Shown: positions 37,026-45,389 of the stretch, in pieces
How positions within the stretch are numbered: the first letter of the stretch is position 1
Layout of the letters: every line of letters begins with the position of its first letter
Assembly: GCA_050946935.1 (NCBI GenBank)
Contig: JBMNVR010000006.1
Location: 22,691 to 86,690, forward strand
DNA length: 64,000 nt
Reading direction: 5' to 3'
Origin: UQRS01 sp050946935
Lineage (GTDB): Bacteria; Bacillota; Clostridia; Oscillospirales; Acutalibacteraceae
Made by a program: the position numbers and the translations under genes
Notes under the pieces: generated by a model
What the model saw: the letters and a program-made list of their open reading frames with translations, nothing else
What the model was told of the DNA's origin: nothing
The model's database searches: none

Positions 37026-37274
37026 TCAAAAAGGCCGCTCCGCCTGCCACTCAAAATCAAATACCCGAATAGAAAAGCCCTCTTCCTCATTCCCCCACAC
37101 AAGGTCGAAGGCGCGCGCTTTCTCACCAAAGCCGTTTTGCCGTACCGCCTCATACGCGCGGGCGCTGCCGAGAAAAACGGTCGCCAGGCCCCCGAGCAAA
37201 ATCAGCGTAATCCAGAAGGCGCGGAAAAACGGCCTCTTCCATTGCTTTTGTGTCCCTGCTTTTGTTTTCGCCAT
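37026..37274 (-). CDS. Small single-pass membrane protein downstream of spoIIP
   Basis: 82 residues. A basic N-terminus (MAKTKAGTQKQWKRPFF) leads into one transmembrane helix (WITLILLGGLATVFLGSARAYEA), then a 40-residue tail with EKARAFDLVWGNEEEGFSIRVFDFEW. A ribosome site (GAGAGG/TAAAGG) precedes the ATG. It follows spoIIP by about 75 bp in the same direction. Small membrane proteins at this place occur in other spore-forming Clostridia, so a sporulation link is plausible but unproven. Confidence 0.65.
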   Translation of the reverse strand: MAKTKAGTQKQWKRPFFRAFWITLILLGGLATVFLGSARAYEAVRQNGFGEKARAFDLVWGNEEEGFSIRVFDFEWQAERPF

Positions 37275-37347
37275 CCTTTACCTCTCCCTCCGAACCGAGC
37301 ACCCATCTTTTTACAAATTCTCCGCGATTTTATTCGTTATGTAAACC

Positions 37348-38406
37348 TTATTGCAGTCCTTTCAGCACGCGGGAGAGAATGTCTCCAACCAGCTCGGCTG
37401 AATATTCCGCCTCGGCCAGGGTGTTGGCCTCAGTCCCGATCTCGATCAGCATCGAGCCGGAGGTCAGATTCTGATTATAGCAGCGGGGCACCAGCATAAT
37501 CGAGCGGGCCAGCCCGGGATATTTCAGCTCGGCCGCCTGCTGAAACCGCATGGCCAGCCGAAGATTCTGCCGCCAGTTGGGATGATTGGTGATACTGCCG
37601 TCCTCGCACCCCATGACCAGCATGATCTGCGCGGCGTTTTTATCTCCGATTTTCTGCACTGCCTTGACCTTCTCAGCCTCACTCCCGACTGAGTCACGGT
37701 GGAGGTCGAGCACCACCTTGATGGAGGGATATTTTTTCAGATTGGCTGAAACGGTCGCCGCCGACCGATCGTAGCTGCCGGTATAGGACTCGGCGTCGTG
37801 CTGGGTCATGTCGTGCACGACCGAGATGCCGTTGGCCCGCAAAATCTCAGCAACCTTCTCTCCGATGCGGTTCATGTTGACCGCGTCGTCGGTGCTGCGC
37901 GCCGCGTCGGAGGCGCTGTAGTAATCCCGCTCCTCCAGCATATAGCTCTCGGTGGCGTGGGTGTGCATAATCAGCACCTCCGGCTCGGCAGAGAAGGTCA
38001 TCTGAAAGCCGACCGGGCTTTGCAGTTCGGTCTCTATATCGACCGATTTCGAGGTGCTGTTTTTGATATAGATATTGCCGAACGACAGCCCGGCCGTATA
38101 GGGCGAGATGAATTTCGAGGTGATTTTGCCCAGCGCCTCCCCCGGGTCGGCGGCCGCTGCCGCCGTGTCGGAGGAAGTTGCAGCTCCGCCGGTTTCTTCC
38201 TCCGTGTCGGCCACCAGTCCGACCGTATCGTCGGACATACTTTCAGCAGGGGCGGCCGTCCCACCCTTCAGATTGCCCACCATAGCCGACAAGGCCGCAG
38301 CCTCTCCCGCCCGACCGAGCAGGGAGGTATCGGCCGCCTGTCCGGCCAGCAACACACAGAAAACGGCGAGGAAGGCGAGCAGCGCCGCTAAAAACAGCTT
38401 TTTCAT
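37348..38406 (-). CDS. spoIIP: Stage II sporulation protein P
   Basis: 352 residues. It begins with a membrane anchor (KKLFLAALLAFLAVFCVLLAGQ), followed by a low-complexity stretch, then the SpoIIP amidase/endopeptidase domain from residue ~145: VLIMHTHATESYM (metal-binding His/Glu), SVVHDMTQHD, KVVLDLHRDSVG, and the C-terminal LIEIGTEANTLAEAE. It cleaves peptidoglycan during engulfment together with SpoIID and SpoIIM. The neighbour upstream is gpr, the usual order in Firmicutes (gpr-spoIIP). Confidence 0.95.
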   Translation of the reverse strand: MKKLFLAALLAFLAVFCVLLAGQAADTSLLGRAGEAAALSAMVGNLKGGTAAPAESMSDDTVGLVADTEEETGGAATSSDTAAAAADPGEALGKITSKFISPYTAGLSFGNIYIKNSTSKSVDIETELQSPVGFQMTFSAEPEVLIMHTHATESYMLEERDYYSASDAARSTDDAVNMNRIGEKVAEILRANGISVVHDMTQHDAESYTGSYDRSAATVSANLKKYPSIKVVLDLHRDSVGSEAEKVKAVQKIGDKNAAQIMLVMGCEDGSITNHPNWRQNLRLAMRFQQAAELKYPGLARSIMLVPRCYNQNLTSGSMLIEIGTEANTLAEAEYSAELVGDILSRVLKGLQ

Positions 38407-38496
38407 CCTGATCGCCCCCCTCTCGCAAATCCTTTTTATCCATGCATATGAGGGTGCGACGCCGGATTATGCCGCAGGACAGGCCCGTGCGGCCCG

Positions 38497-39363
38497 CTAT
38501 TTTGTGATAGCAAGAAGAAAAGCAGGATCAAATGCCGGCTGCAGGGCGCAGTTGATCGCGTGGCCGAGCAGCGCCGCCGCCCGCTGGATGATAAGGTCAA
38601 TCTCCCGCGGGGTGACGATCATCTGCTCACCGCGGGGATTGACCCGCTCGGCGCAGCCCTCCCCGGTCAGGTCGGCAGCCAGCGTCCGGGCGTCCACAAC
38701 GGTCGGAATGCCGACCGCGATGACCGGTAAGCCGAGGGTGGCGGCGCTGATCTCCTTCCGGCGGTTGCCAACCCCCGACCCAGGCGAGATGCCGCTGTCC
38801 GAAATCTGGATGGTGCAGCCCAGCCGCGCCAGCCGGCGGGAGGCCAGCGCGTCGATGGCCAGCACAGCGGCCGGTCGGATCTTTTCGACCACCCCCTCTA
38901 AGATTTCAGAGGTTTCGATGCCGGTGCTGCCCAGCACCCCCGGAGAGAGCACCGCCACGCCCCGCAGATCCTCCAGCCCGGCCGAGCGGGCCAGTTCCCC
39001 TGTGATGTGCCGGGTAGCCAGGACCGCGCCAGCCGCCTTGGGACCCAGCGCGTCGGGCGTGATGGCCGTGTTGCCAAGGCCGGCAACCAGCACGGTTCCC
39101 TCGGCCGGCAGCAATTCGCCAAGCTCCCGTTTCAGGGACTGCACGATCGACTCGTCCATATCACCGTCGTCGGAGAGGGGCGGAATCTCCACTGTGATGT
39201 ACCGCCCCTCCGGCTTGCCGAGGGCGGCCGCTCCGGTCGCGTTTTCCACCGTAATGCGGCTGATGTGGGCGTCCCCCTCGTCGAACTCCTCTGAGCGCAC
39301 CCCCTCAGGTAAATCGGGGGAAAGCTCCCGTTGTTCCAGGGCAAGATCGGTCCGTATCTGCAT
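38497..39363 (-). CDS. gpr: Germination protease GPR
   Basis: 288 residues. A short propeptide (IRTDLALEQRELSPD) precedes the core with VAGLGNTAITPDALGPKA, the aspartate in VLAIDALASRRL, and QISDSGISPGSGVGNRRKE, all diagnostic of GPR. It degrades small acid-soluble spore proteins during germination and is made as a zymogen in the forespore. The ATG at 39363, with GGGAGTGG upstream, is favoured; the GTG just before it also fits. Next gene downstream is spoIIP. Confidence 0.95.
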   Translation of the reverse strand: MQIRTDLALEQRELSPDLPEGVRSEEFDEGDAHISRITVENATGAAALGKPEGRYITVEIPPLSDDGDMDESIVQSLKRELGELLPAEGTVLVAGLGNTAITPDALGPKAAGAVLATRHITGELARSAGLEDLRGVAVLSPGVLGSTGIETSEILEGVVEKIRPAAVLAIDALASRRLARLGCTIQISDSGISPGSGVGNRRKEISAATLGLPVIAVGIPTVVDARTLAADLTGEGCAERVNPRGEQMIVTPREIDLIIQRAAALLGHAINCALQPAFDPAFLLAITK

Positions 39364-39455
39364 CACGCCACTCCCTCTTTTTTAATGTTCAGATTTATCT
39401 TTTGCCGGGACGGCGGTTCTATACAGAAAAATATTGCAAAACGCGAAAAAAAGGC

Positions 39456-39484
39456 TTGCAATCCACGACAAGGGATGGTATTAT
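39456..39484 (+). promoter_or_regulatory. Promoter of rpsT
   Basis: TTGCAA (39456-39461) and TATTAT (39479-39484) with a 17-bp spacer, 32 bp before the ATG, with AAGGAGGTGG as ribosome site. Confidence 0.75.
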
Positions 39485-39516
39485 ATTAGTACTGTCAAAA
39501 TCAAGGAGGTGGAACC

Positions 39517-39783
39517 ATGCCTAACATCAAGTCCGCGAAAAAGCGCGTGATCCTGACCGAGAAGGCCAATCTCCGCAACCGGAGCCTCCGCTCTGCGCTG
39601 AGAACTTCGATCAAGAAGGCCGACACCGCGATCGACGCCAAAGCTTCCGATATGGACGCGAATGTTACCGCCGCCATCAAGAGCATTGACAAGGCTGCTG
39701 CGAAGGGCATTCTGCACAAGAACACGGCCGCCAGAAAGAAGTCTGCTCTGACCGTGAAACTCAACAAGGCCAAGGTTTCCTAA
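39517..39783 (+). CDS. rpsT: 30S ribosomal protein S20
   Basis: 88 residues. It begins PNIKSAKKRVILTEKANLRN, the standard S20 front, and keeps the Lys/Arg-rich helices and IDKAAAKGILHKNTAARKKS. It binds 16S rRNA in the small subunit. It is divergent from gpr, which is a typical arrangement. A near-perfect AAGGAGGTGG precedes the start. Confidence 0.97.
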   Translation: MPNIKSAKKRVILTEKANLRNRSLRSALRTSIKKADTAIDAKASDMDANVTAAIKSIDKAAAKGILHKNTAARKKSALTVKLNKAKVS

Positions 39784-40549
39784 GGCTGCGGGAGATTTCC
39801 AGGAAAAATGGAAGCATTTGAATCAGGCTTTTGCGAACAGCCTTCTGTACGCTAAGGCCTGTTTTTTGCACCTGTTTTAGGAAAATGAGAAGCGGCCGGA
39901 GAGGCTTCCTCATGTATACGCCGCATACACCGTGTATGCCGGATTCTTAAAAAAGAAAATGAATTGCCCTGCCTGTGATTTTCCACACAGGCAGGGCAAT
40001 TTTTTATTGATTTTATAGACGAAAATCGTTTTATAACTTCTTGTAAGTGTTTATTAAAGCGAGAAAAAAGCCAATATTATCAACGGTTACCTCATTTTCG
40101 CTTGTATCTTCTCATATCGCCGTATAAGTTGGTTTTGTAGAGTTGGGCACCATTTTTGCACCACAAATAGGATAATATACACCAAACGCAGGGCGTTTTA
40201 TCACACCCAAAAAGGCAATTTCAGGACAACTTTTTTACGGCACTATGTTACACACTAGAGGCAAATAATCCTTGCGAAAAAGGACTTTACAGGCACTAAA
40301 ACGGATAGAGCAAGGGTTTGTACCTTGCCCCTCGAAAATGCCATTTAACTGCATAACATTTCAAAGCAAGCTACTATCTGTTTAGCTTATCCTTACCTTT
40401 CTGTTCCTTTGCAAAAAGTTCCGTAGCAAGCATAGGAAGGGGGTACCCTTTCCGTAAAAATCACTCGTTCCCATCTGCGACAATAAAAGGGATTTTTGCT
40501 TGTTGGTCAAATCCCAAACCCTTGCATAAACTGGAATTTGTAAGTTTCG
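39784..40549. other. Intergenic region: rpsT terminator, then acquired-looking low-GC DNA
   Basis: After the terminator at 39963-40009, about 540 bp of low-GC DNA has no gene. It contains GGGCACCATTTTTGCACCA around 40147-40165, a motif echoed beyond the acetyltransferase gene at 41605-41620. This points to remnants of an integrated element rather than native DNA. Confidence 0.5.
39963..40009 (+). terminator. Terminator of rpsT
   Basis: Fifteen-bp stem (ATTGCCCTGCCTGTG and complement), 8-base loop, followed by TTTTTTATTGATTTTAT. Confidence 0.9.
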
Positions 40550-41320
40550 TTATTGTTTGTTCATAGATGCGACCATCTCTGATGATTTCACAGTCATTTG
40601 AACCCAAGCGGGTTTAAATCCGCTTCTAATCGCGTTTCTGGCTGATTTTATATTTGACCATGCACAACAATAAAATGGTACCTTTCCGCAGTTAATAATT
40701 TCGATAGCCAATCTACTCGTAAGTGCTGATGCAATTCCTTGTTTGCGATACTTAAGTAACACATCTACGCCAATTTGCCACATAGTATCACAATCAGCAG
40801 AACATGCCGCTAATCCAATCAATCTTCCTTTCTCATACGCACCGACTCCAAGTACATCAAGTTCCTTTCTGTCTTCGCAAAGGGCATTACTCCATTCTGC
40901 CTTGTATAAATCCTTAAAATCCTCTGCAAAAAGAACTTTAGTTTCATACTTACATGGCAATGCTACTAAATCTTCAACATCAGGAAGAAAATATTCCGCC
41001 ATAAAACAAACTCTATAGCCGTCTTTTTGAAATGCATCATTAAGGATATGCATATTAGGTGTTTCAAAACAATGTTCTACTGCATATGTATTGATATAAT
41101 CTGAAACAGTAGCCATATACTTTTCATCTACCGTTGCAACTATATTATTTCCATATGAAGTCAAGTCACAAATATGTGGAAGTTTTAAGTATCTTCGTGC
41201 ATTAACATTTTCTTTCGATACTGTGACAACATTTTGAAACTGTTTAAAATCTTCCACCTTGCAATTTGAGTCTATAGCAGATTGTTCCATAGCAATCTGA
41301 ATAATCATTTCATTTGTCAT
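40550..41320 (-). CDS. GNAT family acetyltransferase, low-GC and probably acquired
   Basis: 256 residues. The C-terminal half is a GNAT fold: YEKGRLIGLAACSADCDTMWQIGVDVL, then KYRKQGIASALTSRLAIEI (acetyl-CoA pyrophosphate loop), then AWSNIKSARNAIRSGF. The N-terminal ~120 residues are unlike common GNATs but similar to proteins called GNAT or N-acetyltransferase in many Firmicutes. The acceptor is unknown. Base composition is clearly more AT-rich than the neighbours. A good AAAAAGGAATT lies before the ATG. Flanking DNA carries shared GGGCACCA motifs, so it may have arrived on an integrated element. Confidence 0.85.
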   Translation of the reverse strand: MTNEMIIQIAMEQSAIDSNCKVEDFKQFQNVVTVSKENVNARRYLKLPHICDLTSYGNNIVATVDEKYMATVSDYINTYAVEHCFETPNMHILNDAFQKDGYRVCFMAEYFLPDVEDLVALPCKYETKVLFAEDFKDLYKAEWSNALCEDRKELDVLGVGAYEKGRLIGLAACSADCDTMWQIGVDVLLKYRKQGIASALTSRLAIEIINCGKVPFYCCAWSNIKSARNAIRSGFKPAWVQMTVKSSEMVASMNKQ

Positions 41321-41848
41321 AATAATTCCTTTTTAATTATATAAATTAACCATTTGTTAATTTATCTGCTTAAATTATAGCATACATATATGAATTTTTC
41401 TATCTTAATCCTGCTCTGTACTAAATAGCAGAGCCAGCCGCCCTCGTCAACTGTCAAGAAGAACGGGCTTCGCCCGCCGTTGACAAGTGTGTCTGCCCCT
41501 GCTTATGTGGCAACCAAGAGAGCGAAAGCAACGAGTGCTTTCGCCCTCGCATAGTATGTTTTCTTATATCTGCCCGTATGGTTTTATATCTCCACAGGAA
41601 ATCAGGGCACCATTTAGGCACCAAAGCGTTATAAAACCTTGTTGCTTCAATCATTTTAAGCAGACGAAAAAGCCGGTATTTTCAAGGCTTTTCACAGTTT
41701 AAAATTTTTCAATAGCAGAAATTTAAATACTATTTTTTATTGCTTCGCAATAAAAACGCGATTTCTATGCCCTCCCCCTCGTCCGCTTTCGCGCGGCAAT
41801 CGGGGAAGCCGGCGGCAAAAAATACAAGAGGCAACGTCGGACAAAACT
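41321..41848. other. Low-GC intergenic region with element remnants and a repeat copy
   Basis: About 530 bp. The part up to 41720 includes GGGCACCATTTAGGCACCA (41605-41620) and a stretch resembling the DNA next to tyrosine-integrase genes of mobile elements, as remembered from other Firmicutes. No intact gene. The part 41731-41825 is a copy of the 139-bp repeat unit found at 52353. Confidence 0.5.
41731..41825 (-). repeat. Solitary, truncated copy of the 139-bp repeat unit
   Basis: Reading the minus strand, ATTTTTTGCCGCC, the hairpin CCGCGCGAAAGCGG, GAGGGGGAGGGCAT and TTTTTATTGCGAAGCAATAA match the units at 52353-53018 in the same order. The ATATCCGCC arm is missing. It lies 3' of the glycyl radical enzyme gene, in the same orientation relative to that gene as the array has to the AraC gene. 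Confidence 0.85.
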
Positions 41849-43924
41849 CTATAGCCCCAGTTCCATCCGGCGCATAATATGAGCCTGAAACTCCGGATCC
41901 AACTCGACAAAATAGCCGCTCCACCCCCATACCCGCACGATCAGGTTGCGATAGTTCTCGGGATGGCGTTGCGCATCCTCCAGCGTCTCGCGATTGACCG
42001 TGTTGAGCTGAAGCTGATGTCCGCCCGAGTCGATAAAAAATTTGACCAGCGCGCCAACCTTGGCCACGCTCCCCTCCCCCCGGAAGACCGAATCATGCAG
42101 CTCGATGGTCAACGGCCCGCCGTTCATTGCGCGTCTCAGGTCCTGCCGCGCAAAAGAACGGATGATCGAAACCGGGCCGGGACACTCGCTGAACAGGCTG
42201 GGGGAGAAATTGGCCGCCAGCGGCTCGTCCTTCCGGCGGCCGTCGGGGGTCGCGGGCAAGCCCTCTCCATAATAAATATAATACATCGCCGTGCCTGTTC
42301 CGGCGCGGAAAATGCCGCCCCGGTCGTTGCGCCGTCCCTCCAGCGCATCGGCAAAGGCATCGAGCAGCGTGCCGGCAATCCCGTCGGTGAGATCGTCGCC
42401 CTGTCCCATCTTGGGCGCGCGGTAGCGCAGTTTGTTCAACAGGCGGTCATATCCTTCAAAATTCTTTTTCAACGCGTCGATCAGCTCCGCTTTTCCAACC
42501 GAGCCGTCGCCGAACACATACCGCCGGATGTTTCCCAGTGAGTCGGCCGCCGTCGCCAGGCCGCAGCCGTGAAAACCGTAATTGTTGTACCGTCCCCCGC
42601 GGGAGATGTCACCGTACTCTTCCGCCGGCTGCATCATCAGGGAAACAAAAGGCGCCGGCCGGATGTAGAGGCGCCGCACCTTTTCACACAGCGCATTGAC
42701 CTGCCCGGTGATCCGGCGGACGACCGCGGCGAAAAAGGCGTCGTAATCCGCCGCCCCCTCCAGCTCGGCAAAGACCGCCTCCTCTACCGCGAGGGGGAAA
42801 GAAACCGCGCCGATATTCGGCACATCCATCGCCTTTTCGGGAATGATAAACTCCCAGCAGGCGGCGACAACGTAGTTGTAAGCATCCTCTTTGGCATAGC
42901 CCCAGTCCAACAGCGCGGGGATTACCGCGTCATCGTTGGAATACTGCGGGAATCCGGTGCCGCAGCGGGTCAACTCGGACCCTAAGCTATACACCTCCGC
43001 CGGGGTGTTTTTATGCACCCGAAGATTGATCTTCGGGTCGATCAGATGCAGTTCCAGACTGGCCTTGAGACAAAGCTCACTGAGCAGATTATAGCTGTCT
43101 CTGCCGTCCGGGTGCAGCCCGCCGAGCACCATGCTCTGCCCGTTGTCTCCCTGTTGAACGCCGGGGTACAGGTCGCTGTCCCGGTTGAAAGTGAGGAAAA
43201 ATTCCTCCACCAGCTCGAGTGCTGTGTCGTAGGTATAAAGGCCGGCCGCCATATCCTTTTCAAAATACGGAGCCATGTACTGATCAAACCGGCCGACCGT
43301 ATTGTGCCAGTTGGCCGAAAGCCAGAGGGTATAATGAATAATCCGGAACATCTGCAAAGCTTCGAGAAAGCTTTCCGGAGGATATTCCGGCACCCGGGCA
43401 AGCGTTTTCGCCACCGTGTCGTTGCCGACCCGCTCAGCCTCCGCCCGGTAGCGGCCGGCCAACGCCATAACCTCCTCCAGTATCGCGATTTGAAAACCGA
43501 GATAGTCGGCCTTCTCCGCCCGGCCGTCGGCAAGATATTCTGCCTGCTTCCGGGACAGTCGCTCGCACATGCCGGCAAAGCCAACCGACATCAGAGCCGC
43601 ATAATTCGGGCTGATGTTGCTAACGTCCCCCCGCTCGTGTATATAGTGGGTTTTGCGGATTTCCTCCCACTCCTCCGGCGTGTGTAACTCGGGGATGACC
43701 GGTATTGTGCGGAGAAAGGCAATCCGCTCCTCCGGGAAAACCACCGGCTTTTCCTCCCGCAGCATAAGGCAGAGGCGCCGCGCCGCCCGCTCCTCATCCG
43801 AAAAACCCTGCGCGCAAAATTCCCGCGCGAGGGCGTACGGATCACTGATCGGCGTCCGGCGCAAGGCGCGATGGGATTGCTCCACCACAAAGAAGCGGCG
43901 TAGATTTTCAATTCGTTCGATCAT
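41849..43924 (-). CDS. Glycyl radical enzyme of the pyruvate formate-lyase superfamily
   Basis: 691 residues. The glycyl radical site is near the C-terminus (RVWGWSGYF, Gly667). The single active-site cysteine is Cys356 in VVAACWEF, where pyruvate formate-lyase would have two adjacent cysteines. TPDGRRKDEPLAANFSPS and the SGGHQLQLNTVNRETLEDAQ segment before the glycine loop are family hallmarks. A single cysteine suggests a dehydratase, lyase or decarboxylase rather than PFL, but the active-site Cys context (CWEF instead of CVEP or similar) does not match a subgroup I know. It overlaps its activase gene by 4 bp (ATGA). The operon carries an operator shared with the arabinofuranosidase gene, so a sugar-derived substrate is inferred. 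Confidence 0.9.
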   Translation of the reverse strand: MIERIENLRRFFVVEQSHRALRRTPISDPYALAREFCAQGFSDEERAARRLCLMLREEKPVVFPEERIAFLRTIPVIPELHTPEEWEEIRKTHYIHERGDVSNISPNYAALMSVGFAGMCERLSRKQAEYLADGRAEKADYLGFQIAILEEVMALAGRYRAEAERVGNDTVAKTLARVPEYPPESFLEALQMFRIIHYTLWLSANWHNTVGRFDQYMAPYFEKDMAAGLYTYDTALELVEEFFLTFNRDSDLYPGVQQGDNGQSMVLGGLHPDGRDSYNLLSELCLKASLELHLIDPKINLRVHKNTPAEVYSLGSELTRCGTGFPQYSNDDAVIPALLDWGYAKEDAYNYVVAACWEFIIPEKAMDVPNIGAVSFPLAVEEAVFAELEGAADYDAFFAAVVRRITGQVNALCEKVRRLYIRPAPFVSLMMQPAEEYGDISRGGRYNNYGFHGCGLATAADSLGNIRRYVFGDGSVGKAELIDALKKNFEGYDRLLNKLRYRAPKMGQGDDLTDGIAGTLLDAFADALEGRRNDRGGIFRAGTGTAMYYIYYGEGLPATPDGRRKDEPLAANFSPSLFSECPGPVSIIRSFARQDLRRAMNGGPLTIELHDSVFRGEGSVAKVGALVKFFIDSGGHQLQLNTVNRETLEDAQRHPENYRNLIVRVWGWSGYFVELDPEFQAHIMRRMELGL

Positions 43925-44775
43925 AAAACCACGCTCCTGATTGCGTATTTTGAAAAGGCGGCAAACGCCGTCCTCGGCGTCCGGGCGGTATCGAACCCCG
44001 GCGCGTATTTCCGTCCAAGCATCGGATATTTCGCCGCTGCCGCCCGATTATAGGGCAACAGCTCAACCCGGTCGAGATGTCCCATTCCTCCCTCCGCCAA
44101 AAAGGCGGCCGTATGTTCCATATTCTCCTCCGTATCGTTGACACCGGGAATCAGCGGAATACGGATGCAGTAAGGCAGTCCGCTGCGCTTCAACAACCGG
44201 ATGTTGTCGAGAATCCCCTTGTTTGTCCGGCCGGTATAGCGCTCATGCACCGCGCTGTCGAAGATTTTCAGATCGGCGAAAATATATTCAACACGGGAGA
44301 GCAGAGCCTCAAACACCTCCGGTGCCGCGCAGCAGGAGGTTTCGACCGCCCGATGGATCCCGGAAAGGCGGTCGAGCGTCTCAAACAAAAAGGCGGGCTG
44401 CATCAGCGGCTCCCCGCCCGAGAAGGTCACCCCCCCGCCCGACGCGGTATAAAAGCCGGCGTTTTTCCGCAGCCGGCCGGCCAGCTCGGCCGAGGTCAGC
44501 CGCTCTCCCACGATTTTGCGCAGACCATTCGGACAGACCTCGGTACACACGCCGCAGGCCGTGCAGCCCTCCGGACTCGGGCAGACCGCCCGGCAGCGGC
44601 CGCACCCGGTGCAGGAGGCAGTGCGCACCATCAGCTCCGGCTGTGTACGCTGTCCCTCGGGGTTGTGGCACCAGGTACAGCGCAACGGACATCCCTTCAA
44701 AAAAGCGGTCGCCCGAACACCCGGCCCGTCATGCACCGTAAATTCCGATATATTGATCAGTGTACCGGTTTCCAC
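43921..44775 (-). CDS. Glycyl radical enzyme activating protein (radical SAM)
   Basis: 284 residues. The radical-SAM cluster motif is CPLRCTWC (Cys29, Cys33, Cys36). A ferredoxin-like insert with two 4Fe-4S clusters follows (CTGCGRCRAVC and CTACGVCTEVC). Then TFSGGEPLMQPAFLFE and IRIPLIPGVNDTEENM are present, as in activases. It uses S-adenosylmethionine to place the radical on the partner glycine. The gene is first in the operon and overlaps the enzyme gene. Confidence 0.94.
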   Translation of the reverse strand: METGTLINISEFTVHDGPGVRATAFLKGCPLRCTWCHNPEGQRTQPELMVRTASCTGCGRCRAVCPSPEGCTACGVCTEVCPNGLRKIVGERLTSAELAGRLRKNAGFYTASGGGVTFSGGEPLMQPAFLFETLDRLSGIHRAVETSCCAAPEVFEALLSRVEYIFADLKIFDSAVHERYTGRTNKGILDNIRLLKRSGLPYCIRIPLIPGVNDTEENMEHTAAFLAEGGMGHLDRVELLPYNRAAAAKYPMLGRKYAPGFDTARTPRTAFAAFSKYAIRSVVL

Positions 44776-44805
44776 TGGGCATCTCTCCCTTTTGTTGAGG
44801 CTACA

Positions 44806-44827
44806 TTATCGTTAACCTTAACGTTAA
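44806..44827 (-). promoter_or_regulatory. Operator of the glycyl radical operon, two TTAWCGTTAA sites
   Basis: TTATCGTTAA (44806-44815) and TTAACGTTAA (44818-44827), start-to-start distance 12 bp, 4 bp downstream of the -10 box. The same site pair in the same place lies before the GH51 gene at 61880-61901. The location just past the -10 suits repression, for example by a LacI-family protein; no such gene is in the window. Confidence 0.8.
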
Positions 44828-44831
44828 TGTA

Positions 44832-44860
44832 ATGATACTATATTTTGATAAATTTGTCAA
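44832..44860 (-). promoter_or_regulatory. Promoter of the glycyl radical enzyme operon
   Basis: On the minus strand TTGACA (44855-44860), 17 bp, TATCAT (44832-44837). About 57 bp before the activase start. Confidence 0.8.
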
Positions 44861-45389
44861 GAGGGAGGCGAAAAAAACACAGTGGACGATCTGGCAGACC
44901 TCCCGAAAGAGGGAGGATTTATATATGTTGCAGAATGTGGGCACGGCAGTTTCAGAAAAAACAGGAAGTGAATGATCTGCCGTCCACATTATTTTCCCGA
45001 CGGTACGGTACAGAATAAAACGGACGGGGAAGCACATTCCCATCATAAGGGATGTACATCACGCCGCAGAGAGCGGAGCGAAAGGAAATCGGAAAGCCGA
45101 GAGTCTAAGAGAGGGATGTCCCCCCCTGGTCGTTCCGGAGGGAATTATTAAGAGGAGCCCAGAGCCTTGCGTTAAGTAAGAAGTTTGAAGGTTTATGTTC
45201 AAACACCAAGGCTTTGTATTTCCTATAGTCCAAGGGCAAAAAATTAATCTTTATCCGGGTTTATTTTTGTTGTAACTTGAACACGCTGAATCCAAGTCAA
45301 CTTACAGCAAAGTATAAGCCTTTCCGCGGCATCAGCAGAAAGGCTTATACTTGACTACGAGTTTATTTCGGCTCCGCATATTTACCCCG
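44861..45389. other. Intergenic region between GH38-like gene and activase
   Basis: About 530 bp without a recognised gene. A 16-codon plus-strand frame at 44924 with GGGAGG upstream is probably chance. The right end holds the palindromic repeat at 45309-45352, which may terminate the GH38-like gene. Confidence 0.45.
45309..45352. repeat. Palindromic version of the AAGTATAAGCCTTTCC element
   Basis: Arms AAGTATAAGCCTTTCC and GAAAGGCTTATACTT around a GC-rich centre. Half of it matches the direct repeats at 35950 and 36049. It lies just past the GH38-like stop codon and may act as its terminator. Confidence 0.7.

Noticed and set aside
44924..44974. 16-codon leader peptide with a GGGAGG site
   Set aside because: No following gene on the plus strand that it could control; likely chance.
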